Origin: Streptomyces mirabilis
Lineage (GTDB): Bacteria > Actinomycetota > Actinomycetes > Streptomycetales > Streptomycetaceae
DNA: 64,000 bases
Reading direction: 5' to 3'
Assembly: GCF_018310535.1 (NCBI RefSeq)
Contig: NZ_CP074102.1
Location: 1-64,000 of the forward strand
Made by a program: the position numbers and the translations under genes. The notes beneath the pieces were generated by a model. That model was given only the letters and a program-made list of their open reading frames with translations, did no database searches and was not told the origin of the DNA. Shown here one piece after another: positions 37,620-46,476 of the stretch. Within the stretch, counting starts at the first letter, position 1; each line of letters begins with the position of its first letter.

Positions 37620-38538
37620 GGACGATCCTTTCTTGGGTGGTGGCGGGGCCACCACTGCTTGCGGTGCGGGTGCGCTGGGCGGCGAGGACGACGACGCCCA
37701 CGGCGAGACCCACGAGTACGGTGGAGGGCCGCAGCGGTTCGTCGAGCAGAACGGCCGCGAAGAGCATGGTGAGTACCGGCTGCAGGAGCTGAATCTGGCC
37801 CACCTTGGCCACACCGCCGCTGGACAGGCCCCGGTACCAGGCGATGAACGACAGCAGCGAGCTGCCCAGGGCGAGGTAGACGAAGGCCGCCGCACCGCGC
37901 GCGTCCAGGGTCAGCCCCTGCGGCGGCCAGGCGCGGGCCACCACCAGAGCGGCCACGGGGGTTCCGGCGACCAGGGACCAGGAGGTGACCACCCAGCCCG
38001 GCACGTCCCGGGCCAGCACGCCTCCCTCCGCGTAGCCGAGGGAGCAGACGACGACGGCCGCCAGCAGTTCGGCGTCGCCGGTGTGCAGACCCCCGCCGAA
38101 GCCCAGCGAGAGGTAGCCGAGGACGATCGCGGTGCCCAGCCCGCAGCACACCCAGAACCTGCCGGAGGGCCGTTCCCTGCCCCGGAGCACGGCCATGACC
38201 GCGGTGGTGGCCGGCAACAGGGCAACCACCAGGGCGGCATGACTGGCCGACACCGTGCGCAGGGCGTGCGCCGTCAGCAGCGGGAAGCCGATGACGGTGC
38301 CCAGGGCGGTGACGAGCACGGCACGCAGCTGGTGTCTAGGTGGCAGCAGTGGCCGGTGCCGCAGGAGCAGTAGGAGTGCCGCGGGGATCACGGCGAGCAG
38401 GGCGCGCCCGGGGCCCACGAGTTCGGGCGGGAGGGAACCCACCCCCATGCGGGTCACGGGCAGGGTGAGGCTGAACCCGAGGACGCCCAGGAAGCCGTAG
38501 GAGAAGCCCTGGAGGTCTGCGGAAGGGGTGCGTTTCAT
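37594..38538 (-). CDS. EamA/DMT-family exporter
   Basis: A 314-aa protein with about ten membrane helices in two EamA repeats (SYGFLGVLGFSLTLPVTRMG...; FVYLALGSSLLSFIAWYRGLSSGGVAKVGQIQLLQPVLTMLFAAVLLDEPL). Embedded in the biosynthetic operon between the metK-like and kamA-like genes, it is a candidate for export of the product or a precursor, or for self-resistance. ATG at 38538. Confidence 0.9.
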   Translation of the reverse strand: MKRTPSADLQGFSYGFLGVLGFSLTLPVTRMGVGSLPPELVGPGRALLAVIPAALLLLLRHRPLLPPRHQLRAVLVTALGTVIGFPLLTAHALRTVSASHAALVVALLPATTAVMAVLRGRERPSGRFWVCCGLGTAIVLGYLSLGFGGGLHTGDAELLAAVVVCSLGYAEGGVLARDVPGWVVTSWSLVAGTPVAALVVARAWPPQGLTLDARGAAAFVYLALGSSLLSFIAWYRGLSSGGVAKVGQIQLLQPVLTMLFAAVLLDEPLRPSTVLVGLAVGVVVLAAQRTRTASSGGPATTQERIVHDRRAGLE

Positions 38539-38574
38539 CAGGGTGAGTGGGTCCGTCCGAGGTGGGGGGTCCGG

Positions 38575-39744
38575 TCAGGCCAGCTGGGCGCGCAGTTCGT
38601 CGGCGCGCACCGGCTGCTCCCAGGGGAAGCCGGTGCGTCCGAAGTGGCCGAAGGTGGCGGTGGGGCGGAAGGGGATGTGGCGCAGGCGGAGCCGGTCGAT
38701 GGTGGCGTCGACCCGCAGGTCGGTCAGTGAGCGCAGCGCGGCGGTGAGCTTCGTCGGGTCGACGCGCTCGGTGCCGAAGCAGTCCACCTCGAACCACACC
38801 GGCTCGGGGCGTCCGATCGCGTAGGCCATGCCCACCTGGCACCGCGCGGCAAGGCCGGCCTCGACCGCGGTCAGGGCGAGCTGACGTGCCACGTAGGCGC
38901 CCGAACGATCCACCTTGGTGGCGTCCTTGCCGGAGAAGCAGCCGCCGCCGTGGCGGGCGAGGCCCCCGTAGGTGTCGACCATGAGTTTGCGGCCCGTGAG
39001 CCCCGCATCGGCCGCGGTGCCTCCGACTACGAACGACCCGGCGGGGTTGACCTGGACCCACTCGACGGGAAGGTCCCGCGTCGCCAGGACGGGCTTGACC
39101 ACCTGCTCGGCGCAGAACTCCCGTACCGCTTCGGGCGGTTCCGTGGCGGCGTGCTGGACGGAGAGCACGACCCGGCCGTGCGAGGGTCGGTCGCCGGCCA
39201 CGACCTCCACCTGCACCTTGCCGTCGGGTCCGAGCCCGACCTGCGGTGCCTGGTCGCGCTGTTCGGCGAGTGTCCTGCTGAGCGTATGCGCCAGCACGCA
39301 GCTGAGCGGCAGCCGTTCGGGCGTCTCGTCGCAGGCGTACCCGTACACGATGCCGGAGTCACCGGAGCCGCCCTCGTCGACGCCCGCTCCGATCTCACGC
39401 GACTGGTGGTCGAGGACGACCGTGACCGGGCTGCGCGTCGCGTCGATGCCGTGGACAGCCACCTCACGGTAGCCGACGTCGGACAGCACGCCGCGTACCA
39501 CCGCCTCGACGTCCACCGCCCCGGCGGCGGTCACCTGGCCGGTCACCAGAACGTGGTCCCGGGTGACCATGACCTCGCAGTTGACGCGTGCGTGCGGGTC
39601 GGTGGCGAGATATGCGTCGAGTACGGCGTCGGAGACCTGGTCGGCGACCTTGTCGGGATGACCGGGCGTGACGGACTCGGCTATCTGGGACCAGGGGAGG
39701 CTGCTGGAGGGCCTGGAGGAGGGCAACGAGGACGACGACGACAT
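38575..39744 (-). CDS. metK: S-adenosylmethionine synthetase, cluster-encoded paralogue
   Basis: A 389-aa enzyme making SAM from methionine and ATP. Family motifs are GHPDKVADQVSDAVLDAY, GSGDSGIVYGYA (normally GAGDQG) and GGGCFSGKDATKVDRS. The changes from the usual consensus mark it as divergent from a primary-metabolism MetK. It may locally boost SAM for the two radical SAM enzymes and the methyltransferase. The ATG at 39744 gives the usual length; a GTG at 39756 is an alternative. A 14-bp perfect palindrome lies 17 bases upstream. Confidence 0.92.
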   Translation of the reverse strand: MSSSSSLPSSRPSSSLPWSQIAESVTPGHPDKVADQVSDAVLDAYLATDPHARVNCEVMVTRDHVLVTGQVTAAGAVDVEAVVRGVLSDVGYREVAVHGIDATRSPVTVVLDHQSREIGAGVDEGGSGDSGIVYGYACDETPERLPLSCVLAHTLSRTLAEQRDQAPQVGLGPDGKVQVEVVAGDRPSHGRVVLSVQHAATEPPEAVREFCAEQVVKPVLATRDLPVEWVQVNPAGSFVVGGTAADAGLTGRKLMVDTYGGLARHGGGCFSGKDATKVDRSGAYVARQLALTAVEAGLAARCQVGMAYAIGRPEPVWFEVDCFGTERVDPTKLTAALRSLTDLRVDATIDRLRLRHIPFRPTATFGHFGRTGFPWEQPVRADELRAQLA

Positions 39745-39761
39745 GGCAGGGCTCACATTCC

Positions 39762-39775
39762 GCACCCGCGGGTGC
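39762..39775. promoter_or_regulatory. Perfect 14-bp palindrome upstream of metK-like gene
   Basis: GCACCCGCGGGTGC reads identically on both strands. It lies in the 52-base gap between the aminotransferase stop and metK, the site where an internal promoter or operator could sit. Confidence 0.45.
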
Positions 39776-39796
39776 ATGGTCGAGGTGAGGGAACGT

Positions 39797-40858
39797 TCAG
39801 AGAAGGTCGCGCAACAGGCCGAGCACCTCGGCGCGTTGGGCCGGCGGGCCGACCGTGAGGCGTACCAGGTCGGGCCGCCCGGGGATCCGCACCGGCCGGA
39901 TGTACGTGCCCCGCTGTCGCATGGCGTTCGTCACCTCGCCGGTGCGGCCGGGGTCGCCCGGGATCCGGAAGGTCACGAAGTTCGTCTCGGACGGCAGGGG
40001 CCGGCAGCCGAGCGCCGCCAGTTCCGCCTGGTAGTGCGTGCGGCCGGCCGTGGTCAGGGCGACCGTCCGGTCCAGGTGCCGGGCGTCGTCGAGGGCCGCG
40101 CGTGCGGCCGTCTCGGCGAGCCGGCCGACCGCGTAGTGCTCCAGGCCGCGATCGAGGCCGGCCGTCGTGGTGCGGTCGTACAGGCAGTAGCCCACCCGCA
40201 GCCCCGCCAGACCATGGGCCTTGGAGAAGGTGCGCAACCACAGCAGGCGGCGCCCCATGACATCCCGCGCGTCCAGCGGGCGGGTCGCGGCGTACTCGGT
40301 GTAGGCCCCGTCGACGACCAGGACGGTGGACTCCGGGAGCCGGTCGGCGAGTCGCAGCACCTCGTCGGCTCCCAGGGCACTGCCCAGCGGGTTGTCGGGT
40401 TCGGCCAGGTAGACCAGTGCGGCCCGATGCCGGCGCGCGGCGTCGGCCAGTGCCTCGGCGTCGGCGCGGTCCTGGTGGTAGTCGACGGTGTGGACCACGG
40501 CCCCGGCAGCCTCGGCGAAGTGGGCGAACGTCGGATAGGTGCCCGTGGTGGTGACCACCGGCGAGTCGGGGTGCAGCAGCGAGCGGCACACCTGGGCCAG
40601 CAGGCCGTCGATGCCCGTCGCCACCAGGATCGCCTCCTCGCTCACCCCGTGCAGGCGGGCCAGGCTCCGGCGCAGCGAGTGGTGCGCGCAGTCCGGATAG
40701 CGGTGCGCGTCCTGTGCGGCGGCGACCATGGCCTCGACGGCCGAGGGCGCGGGGCCGAACTCGTTCTCGTTGGTGGACAGGCGCCATCGTGCGGGCAGAC
40801 CGGTGGAACGTTCTTGCATCTCGATCGACGGAAAGGGATTGGATGCGGCGCGGCTCAT
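39797..40858 (-). CDS. HisC-like PLP-dependent aminotransferase (class I/II)
   Basis: A 353-aa fold-type I aminotransferase resembling histidinol-phosphate aminotransferases. It has TTGTYPTFAHFAEAAGA, VYLAEPDNPLGS (PxNPxG), DGAYTEY and the PLP lysine in TFSKAHGLAGLRVGY. In clusters such enzymes transaminate aromatic or other 2-oxo acids. It starts one base after the stop of the diiron-enzyme gene (TGAGATG in minus-strand reading gives near overlap). The substrate cannot be read from sequence. Confidence 0.9.
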   Translation of the reverse strand: MSRAASNPFPSIEMQERSTGLPARWRLSTNENEFGPAPSAVEAMVAAAQDAHRYPDCAHHSLRRSLARLHGVSEEAILVATGIDGLLAQVCRSLLHPDSPVVTTTGTYPTFAHFAEAAGAVVHTVDYHQDRADAEALADAARRHRAALVYLAEPDNPLGSALGADEVLRLADRLPESTVLVVDGAYTEYAATRPLDARDVMGRRLLWLRTFSKAHGLAGLRVGYCLYDRTTTAGLDRGLEHYAVGRLAETAARAALDDARHLDRTVALTTAGRTHYQAELAALGCRPLPSETNFVTFRIPGDPGRTGEVTNAMRQRGTYIRPVRIPGRPDLVRLTVGPPAQRAEVLGLLRDLL

Positions 40859-40859
40859 C

Positions 40860-41978
40860 TCAGGTCCACCCGGTGACGGCCTGGACCGGTTCGACGTTCA
40901 GCAGGTCGGCGAGGAACTCGTTGTAGCGGCGCATGGCGAGCATCCGCAGCGCCGCGCCCTGCGCGAGCTCCATGCCGGCGGCCGGGTCGTGGCGGACGAT
41001 CGGGGTGACGACATGGCTCAGCCACTCGGGCCCGTGCTCGGCGTCGCCGGAGACGTGGTTCACGAAGAACTGGAATCCGTCGTGGGGGTCGAGCCCCAGC
41101 CGCTGAAGACCTCGTACGACGATGTCGTCACGGTCCACGTCGAACAGCTCGGGCATGGCCAGACTGCCCAGCGCCTTGAGATGGTGGCGGCGGTTGGTGC
41201 CGAGCATGAAGTACAGATTGAAGCCGGCGTAGGGGCGCCAGTCCTCCCAGGGCGGCAGGAGCGGCAGCGACGTGCCGAGCCGGTGCAAGGCCTGGGTGAA
41301 CTGGACGGTGTGGGCCGCCGAGTCGTCGCCGGCGCCGCACTCGTCCCACAGGTGGTGGCCGATCTCCTGTTTGACGCTCTCCATGAAGTGGGTCTGCGCC
41401 AGCACCAGGGCGTCGAAGAACCGGTAGTTGAGATAGCCGTCGGCCTGGATGAACCGGGTCATCTCCTTCAGGGTCGCCTTGTGTTCGAGGTGGTCCTCCA
41501 CCGCCCGGTCGAGCGGGCTGCGCTGCTGGGAGGCGGTGAGGAACCACTGCCTCAGGTAGTGCGGCCGGCCGGCCTCGACGGCTGATGGCAGGCTGCCCTC
41601 CAGCGACGCGAGGTCGGCCTCCAGGAGGGCGTCCTCGCACATCGCCCGGAACACGTTGAACCACGCGCTGCGCTCGTGCCGCGCGGCCGGGGCGAGGGGG
41701 TGCCCGAGGAGGGTCTCGTAGACCGCGTACAGCGAGCGGTGGACGTCCAGCAGGGCGTCGGGGTCCTGGCTCGCGATCCCGGCTTCGAGCCGGTCCTGCG
41801 CGGTGCGCAGGAGTGCCCTGCTGTCGTCGCCGCGGCCCTGGAGGTCCAGCGGACCGTCCAGGCAGCGGGCGAGCCGGTGTTCAACCGTGTGCCGCGCCGT
41901 CTGCGAGGGGTCTCGCAAAGGCGGCCGCATCGACGGGATCCGTTGTCTGTCGACGACGCTACGGACGGTGTCGCACAT
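40860..41978 (-). CDS. Haem-oxygenase-like diiron oxidase/oxygenase (HDO)
   Basis: A 372-aa protein of the iron-containing redox enzyme family. It is all-helical, with ligand-type segments YAVYETLLGHPL, FMESVKQEIGHHLWDE and FFVNHVSGDAEHGPEW (last His/Asp/His group). HDO enzymes include lysine N-oxygenases for nitro amino acids, the chlorolysine-cleaving BesC and the fatty-acid decarboxylase UndA (family knowledge). It has ATG behind AGGAGACG. It lies between the second KamA-type enzyme and an aminotransferase, which points to an amino-acid substrate. Exact ligand assignment needs a structural model. Confidence 0.8.
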   Translation of the reverse strand: MCDTVRSVVDRQRIPSMRPPLRDPSQTARHTVEHRLARCLDGPLDLQGRGDDSRALLRTAQDRLEAGIASQDPDALLDVHRSLYAVYETLLGHPLAPAARHERSAWFNVFRAMCEDALLEADLASLEGSLPSAVEAGRPHYLRQWFLTASQQRSPLDRAVEDHLEHKATLKEMTRFIQADGYLNYRFFDALVLAQTHFMESVKQEIGHHLWDECGAGDDSAAHTVQFTQALHRLGTSLPLLPPWEDWRPYAGFNLYFMLGTNRRHHLKALGSLAMPELFDVDRDDIVVRGLQRLGLDPHDGFQFFVNHVSGDAEHGPEWLSHVVTPIVRHDPAAGMELAQGAALRMLAMRRYNEFLADLLNVEPVQAVTGWT

Positions 41979-42035
41979 GCCTCGTCTCCTGCCGTGGGGG
42001 GGGCGGTGTGGTAATGGGATGCGGCTCTGGGCCGG

Positions 42036-43196
42036 TCATTCGGGGTCGGGATACGTGACGTGCTCGCCGCGCCAGTTCACGAAGCCGAGCAACCGGACGC
42101 CGTCGGAGTCCTGTTCGTGCCTGGGGTGTTCGTCCGCGTCGTGCAGCGGCACGGTGTACTTCCCGGTCGGATGCGGCAGGACGTACTCGGGGACGGCGGG
42201 GTTGGACATGTGGCGTTTCATGGACCGGACGATCCTGCGGCCCTCGTCCACGGGGACCCAGAACAGCTCGGCCTTCGGGCTGCGGGGCATGAAGTGGTAC
42301 AGGTAGCCGGCGTGCACGCCCAGCCGGTACAGGGACATGGACAGCTCCCGCATCGTCTCGGGGCACGCGTTGACGCCGCGCAGCAGGGGCACGTTGGAGA
42401 ACACGAGGGGGACCGCGCTCTGCAGCCGGCGCAGGGCCTCGACGAAGGCCGGGGTGATCTCGTTGGGGTGCGTGATGTGCAGGCCCAGCGCCTGCACTTC
42501 GTGCGCCCGCAGCGTCTGTGCCAGCGTTTCGGTGACCCGGAACGGGTTGAAGGTGAGGCTGCGGGTGTGGATGCGGACGACCAGCTCGGGACGGACCTCC
42601 CGGAGGTCCGCCAGCACCCCGGCGAGCTGTTCGTCGCTGTGCATGAACGGCTCGCCGCCGCTGAGGATCACCTCCTCCACCTCGGCGTGGTCCGCGAGGT
42701 AGTCCAGCGTCTGGAGCCAGTGGCGCCGCTCGAAGGACGGCTTCGACGAGTTCCGTTCGAGGGTGCGCAGTGCCTCGTAGCAGAACTGGCAGTACGCGTG
42801 GCAGATGTTGGAGTACCGGATGATGACCCGGTTGCCGTACTTGTGCTGGGCGACCGGGGTCACCATCTCCTCGTCCAGTTCCCAGTTCTCGCTCTCCCCG
42901 TCGTAGCCGTAGGGGTCGGCACGCTCCGGGGCCGAGGGACAGACCTGGCGCCACAGCGGGTCGTCTTCGAGGGGACGCAGCCGGTCGCCGTCCGTGCGGA
43001 TCAGGCTGAGGTAGTAGGGCGTCACCTGGAACCGACGGGTCGAGGCGTGGGCGTCGATCTCCCGGAGCACCTCGGGCGGGCACCCGGGAAAGTACTCCTT
43101 GATCGCGCCGGCGCTGCGGACGGCGTGGCGCTGCTGCCACTTCCAGTCCTTCCAGCCGGCCGGGCGGGCCACCGCTTCCTTGGGGGCGAGGGGCAT
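42036..43196 (-). CDS. KamA-family radical SAM aminomutase (second copy)
   Basis: A 386-aa radical SAM enzyme. Cluster motif CHAYCQFCYEAL (CxxxCxxC) is near residue 133, with ILSGGEPFM and the candidate PLP lysine in HPTGKYTVPL. It is clearly distinct from the first KamA copy: the identities are limited to motifs, so this is not a recent duplication and a different substrate is likely. The C-terminus ends soon after the PLP region, without the extended arginine-rich tail of classical lysine 2,3-aminomutase. Confidence 0.87.
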   Translation of the reverse strand: MPLAPKEAVARPAGWKDWKWQQRHAVRSAGAIKEYFPGCPPEVLREIDAHASTRRFQVTPYYLSLIRTDGDRLRPLEDDPLWRQVCPSAPERADPYGYDGESENWELDEEMVTPVAQHKYGNRVIIRYSNICHAYCQFCYEALRTLERNSSKPSFERRHWLQTLDYLADHAEVEEVILSGGEPFMHSDEQLAGVLADLREVRPELVVRIHTRSLTFNPFRVTETLAQTLRAHEVQALGLHITHPNEITPAFVEALRRLQSAVPLVFSNVPLLRGVNACPETMRELSMSLYRLGVHAGYLYHFMPRSPKAELFWVPVDEGRRIVRSMKRHMSNPAVPEYVLPHPTGKYTVPLHDADEHPRHEQDSDGVRLLGFVNWRGEHVTYPDPE

Positions 43197-43261
43197 AGGG
43201 ACTCTTCTCTGGGCACGTCGGGACGGGACGTCGGACGGCGACGGCGATCGCGCGCCCGGTC

Positions 43262-44293
43262 TCACACGATGCGGACGGCCGCGGTCACCGGCTCGTCGCG
43301 GAGCGCCTGGGCGGCCGCACAGGCGGCCCTGCGCCGCAGTTCGGTCATCGACTCGACGGAGTAGAAGGCGGAGTGGGGGGTGAGGAGGGCCCGGGGATGT
43401 CCGCGCAGCCAGCCGGCGACGCCCGGTTCGTGCTCGGCGACGTCCAGTCCGACGGCCGCCGGCCGGCCGCGGTCCAGGACCTGGCGCAGGGCGTCCTCGT
43501 CCACGACCGCGCCGCGTGAGGTGTTGATCAGGACGGCCCCCGGCGCGAGTGCCTCCAGAGCGGCTCGGTCCATCATGTGCTCCGTCTCCGGGCTGAGAGG
43601 CACGTGCAGGCTCACGACCTCGCAGGCCGCCAGCAGCTCGTGCAGGCTCCAGAAGCGCGTCCAGCCGTGAGCCTTCTCGGTGCCGGGGTGGACGTAGGGA
43701 TCGTAGAAGCCGATGCGCATGCCGAAGGACGCGGCCCGGCGGGCCACCGCCTGCCCGATGCGTCCGCAGCCCACCAGACCCCAGGCGGCGCCGCGCAGTC
43801 GGCGCACGCCCTCGGCCCGCCGCCACTCCCATCCGCCGTCGCGCACATGCGCGTCGAGTTCCCGGACACGGCGTACGGCGTTCAGGGCGAGGGCCAGCGT
43901 GTGGTCCGCGACCTCGTCGACGCCGTAGTCGGGTACGTGGTAGACGGCCACTCCGCTCGCCCGGGCGGCCTCGGTGTCCACGTGGTCGTGGCCCACGCTC
44001 GCGCAGACGACCACGCGGCAGGAGGAGTTGAGCGCGAAGAACTCGGCCGTGAGGGAGATGCGATGCCACAGGATGATGCACTCCGGGGCCCGGCGCGCCA
44101 GTTCGGGCACCTCGCTCTGGGACAGGACCCGCAGCCGGACGTCGATCCCGCTGCCGGCCTCCCGCTGTTCGAGGTCGGTGCTGTCGACATAACCGCCCTC
44201 TGGGGCGTCGACGACCGCCACGACCCGGGGTGCGTTCGGCGCGGGTGCCGGTCCCCGCTGTAGATCACGGCTGTCGGTGTGCGATCGGCTCAC
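43262..44293 (-). CDS. D-isomer-specific 2-hydroxyacid dehydrogenase
   Basis: A 343-aa NAD(P)-dependent enzyme. The Rossmann motif is GLVGCGRIGQAVARR. Catalytic Arg is in INTSRGAVVDE, Glu in GLDVAEHEPG and His in LLTPHSAFYS. It interconverts 2-oxo and D-2-hydroxy acids. GTG start behind GGAGGC. Together with the L-specific dehydrogenase and the LhgO-like oxidase in the same operon it suggests that a 2-hydroxy/2-oxo acid is an intermediate. Confidence 0.92.
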   Translation of the reverse strand: MSRSHTDSRDLQRGPAPAPNAPRVVAVVDAPEGGYVDSTDLEQREAGSGIDVRLRVLSQSEVPELARRAPECIILWHRISLTAEFFALNSSCRVVVCASVGHDHVDTEAARASGVAVYHVPDYGVDEVADHTLALALNAVRRVRELDAHVRDGGWEWRRAEGVRRLRGAAWGLVGCGRIGQAVARRAASFGMRIGFYDPYVHPGTEKAHGWTRFWSLHELLAACEVVSLHVPLSPETEHMMDRAALEALAPGAVLINTSRGAVVDEDALRQVLDRGRPAAVGLDVAEHEPGVAGWLRGHPRALLTPHSAFYSVESMTELRRRAACAAAQALRDEPVTAAVRIV

Positions 44294-44386
44294 GTCGTGC
44301 CTCCGCTCGTTCGGTCTGCCCTCTCCTGCCTGCCGCCCGCCGTGCGGGAGCGCTTCCGTGGACGGCGCTCCTGCACCCGGCGCCGG

Positions 44387-45310
44387 TCAGACCGGGGTGC
44401 ACCAGTCCGCGTGGCCGGGCAGCCGGCCCGACGTGGCGTCCTCGTACGCCTCGACGACGGTCTTGGTGACCGGCCCGCAGCCCGCGGACGTGGTCGGCCG
44501 GTCGTCGACGGAGGCCACGGGGACGACGCCGATGGCCGTGCCGGTCAGGAAGATCTCGTCTGCGGTGTACGCCTCCGCCCGCGCGATCCGGCGTTCGACC
44601 ACCTCCAGGCCCGCTTCGGCGGCCAGCGTCATGGCCGTGGAGCGGGTGATGCCGGGCAGGATCCCCTCGCTGACCGGGGGCGTGTGCAGGACACCGTCCT
44701 TGACGAGGAAGAAGTTGGCCGCCGAGCACTCAGCGACATGGCCGGTGTCGGTCAACAGCAGCGCGTCGTCGTAGCCGGCCCGCTGGGCGCCGATCTTGGC
44801 CATGCAGGAGTTGATGTAGGCGCCGGTCGCCTTCGCCTGCGGCGGGATGGCGTCCTGGTGGTTGCGCCGCCAGCCGCTGGTCATCACCCGGCAGCCCCGC
44901 GCCAGCGCCTGCCGGTCCACGTAGTCGGACCAGGGCCAGGTGGCGATGGCCACGCGGGCCGCCGACAGATCCAGCGAGACGCCCATGCTGCCATAGCCGA
45001 GGTAGATGTTCGGCCGTATGTAACAGGGCTGCGAGCCGTTCTCCTTGACGAGGGAGACGATCGCCTCAGCGATCTCCTCATCGGAGTACGGGACCTCCAT
45101 CATGTACACCCGTGCCGAGTTGCGCAGCCGGGCTATGTGGTCGTCGATCCGGAAGACCGCCGTGCCGTCGGCCGTGCGATGGGCGCGCATGCCCTCGTAG
45201 ACAGCCCAGCCGTAGTGCAGGGACGGCGTCAGGAAGTGTATCCGGGCGTCGTCCCAGGGGACGAACTCGCCGTCCATCCAGATCGACTTGGATCGGGAGA
45301 GGGTTACCAC
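44387..45310 (-). CDS. Class IV aminotransferase, branched-chain (IlvE) type
   Basis: A 307-aa fold-type IV PLP enzyme. SLHYGWAVYEGMRAHR, the PLP lysine in IPPQAKATGAYINS and GHVAECSAANFFLVK are typical of branched-chain aminotransferases. Class IV also includes 4-amino-4-deoxychorismate lyase (PabC). Given the PabAB fusion in this operon, a lyase role should be kept in mind, although the motifs fit IlvE better. GTG start behind AAGGAG. Confidence 0.9.
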   Translation of the reverse strand: MVTLSRSKSIWMDGEFVPWDDARIHFLTPSLHYGWAVYEGMRAHRTADGTAVFRIDDHIARLRNSARVYMMEVPYSDEEIAEAIVSLVKENGSQPCYIRPNIYLGYGSMGVSLDLSAARVAIATWPWSDYVDRQALARGCRVMTSGWRRNHQDAIPPQAKATGAYINSCMAKIGAQRAGYDDALLLTDTGHVAECSAANFFLVKDGVLHTPPVSEGILPGITRSTAMTLAAEAGLEVVERRIARAEAYTADEIFLTGTAIGVVPVASVDDRPTTSAGCGPVTKTVVEAYEDATSGRLPGHADWCTPV

Positions 45311-45331
45311 GCGAATTCTCCTTGCCCGGCG

Positions 45332-46414
45332 TCAGGCGATGCCGGTGGTGGGCAGCAGGTTGTCCATGCCGTAGTCGGCCGCCAGGCCGTACAGCCTCTG
45401 GCCCGTGCGGGGGTCCAGGGGGATGCCGTGGGCGGCGTTGCGTGCCGCCGTGATGCGCTCCGGGTCGCCCGGCACACGCACCGGTTCGGCGCCCGCGGAG
45501 GGGCTGTGCCGCGTGTCGTCCACGAACGTCCGCATACGTTCGTCGAACGCCTCGTCCCCGCCGAAGACGGCCGGGTCCAGGCACATCAGGAAGTGCGCCA
45601 CCTGGCGGCCCCTGCCGTGAGGGGCGCTCTCGATGTGCTCCAGCTCCCAGTCGAGCGGGGAGCCGGCGAGCACCGCCGTCATCAGGGTGACCACCATGCC
45701 CAGTCCCTGGCCCTTGTGCCCGGCGCCGAGGGGCATGAGCGTGGAGACCTGCGCGGCGTCGACGGTGGGGCGTCCCGAAGCGTCCTTGGCCCAGCCCTCC
45801 TCCAGCGGTTCGCCCTGACGTCCGCGTTCACGGATCTCCCCCAGGCACACCTGGCTGGTGGCCATGTCCAGGACGAACTCGTGGTCCCCGACGCCCGCGG
45901 CCACGCTGATCGGGTTGGTGCCCAGGTGCGCCTTGCTGCCGTTGAAGGGCGCGACCCGCGGCGAGCAGGAGGTCATGACCCAGCCGATCATCCCGGCCTT
46001 CGCCATCGCCCGGCTGTACACGGACGCCGCGCCGAAGTGGTTGGAGTTGCGCACCACCACCACGGAGACGCCGAACCGGCTCGCCCTGCGCACCGCTTCC
46101 TCGGTTCCTCGCAGGCCGGCCACGATGCCGAGGGCCGAGTCCGCGTCCAGGACGGCGGTGGGTCCCGTCTCCCTGACCACGGTGCAGACAGGCCGCGGGT
46201 TGGCGATGCCGTGCTCGATGTCGCTCAGATACTGCGGAAGCAGGCGCAGGCCGTGGGTGCTGATGCCCCGCAGCGAGGTCTGCACCAGCGCGTCCGCCAC
46301 GGCGGCACTGTCGGCCGGTGCCACCCCGGCGTCCGTGAGGGCGCGGGCGGCGACGGTCTCGGCGACGTCCGGCGCGATGCGGTACTGGTCGGCCACGGGC
46401 ATGACCTTGTCCAT
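45332..46414 (-). CDS. Malate/L-lactate dehydrogenase-family (LDH2/ComC-like) oxidoreductase
   Basis: A 360-aa NAD(P)-dependent enzyme of the LDH2/MDH2 family, not related to classical LDH. The catalytic His is in VVVRNSNHFGAASVY. GTNPISVAAG and LDMATSQVCLGEI are the family's substrate/NAD motifs. It acts on L-2-hydroxy acids or their relatives (sulfolactate, ureidoglycolate, cyclic imines). ATG behind GAAAGGGAAC. Confidence 0.9.
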   Translation of the reverse strand: MDKVMPVADQYRIAPDVAETVAARALTDAGVAPADSAAVADALVQTSLRGISTHGLRLLPQYLSDIEHGIANPRPVCTVVRETGPTAVLDADSALGIVAGLRGTEEAVRRASRFGVSVVVVRNSNHFGAASVYSRAMAKAGMIGWVMTSCSPRVAPFNGSKAHLGTNPISVAAGVGDHEFVLDMATSQVCLGEIRERGRQGEPLEEGWAKDASGRPTVDAAQVSTLMPLGAGHKGQGLGMVVTLMTAVLAGSPLDWELEHIESAPHGRGRQVAHFLMCLDPAVFGGDEAFDERMRTFVDDTRHSPSAGAEPVRVPGDPERITAARNAAHGIPLDPRTGQRLYGLAADYGMDNLLPTTGIA

Positions 46415-46476
46415 GTGTTCCCTTTCGGGCGAGTTCCCTTGGCGGCGAATTCCCTGTTCGGCTCCGAACCGACGGC

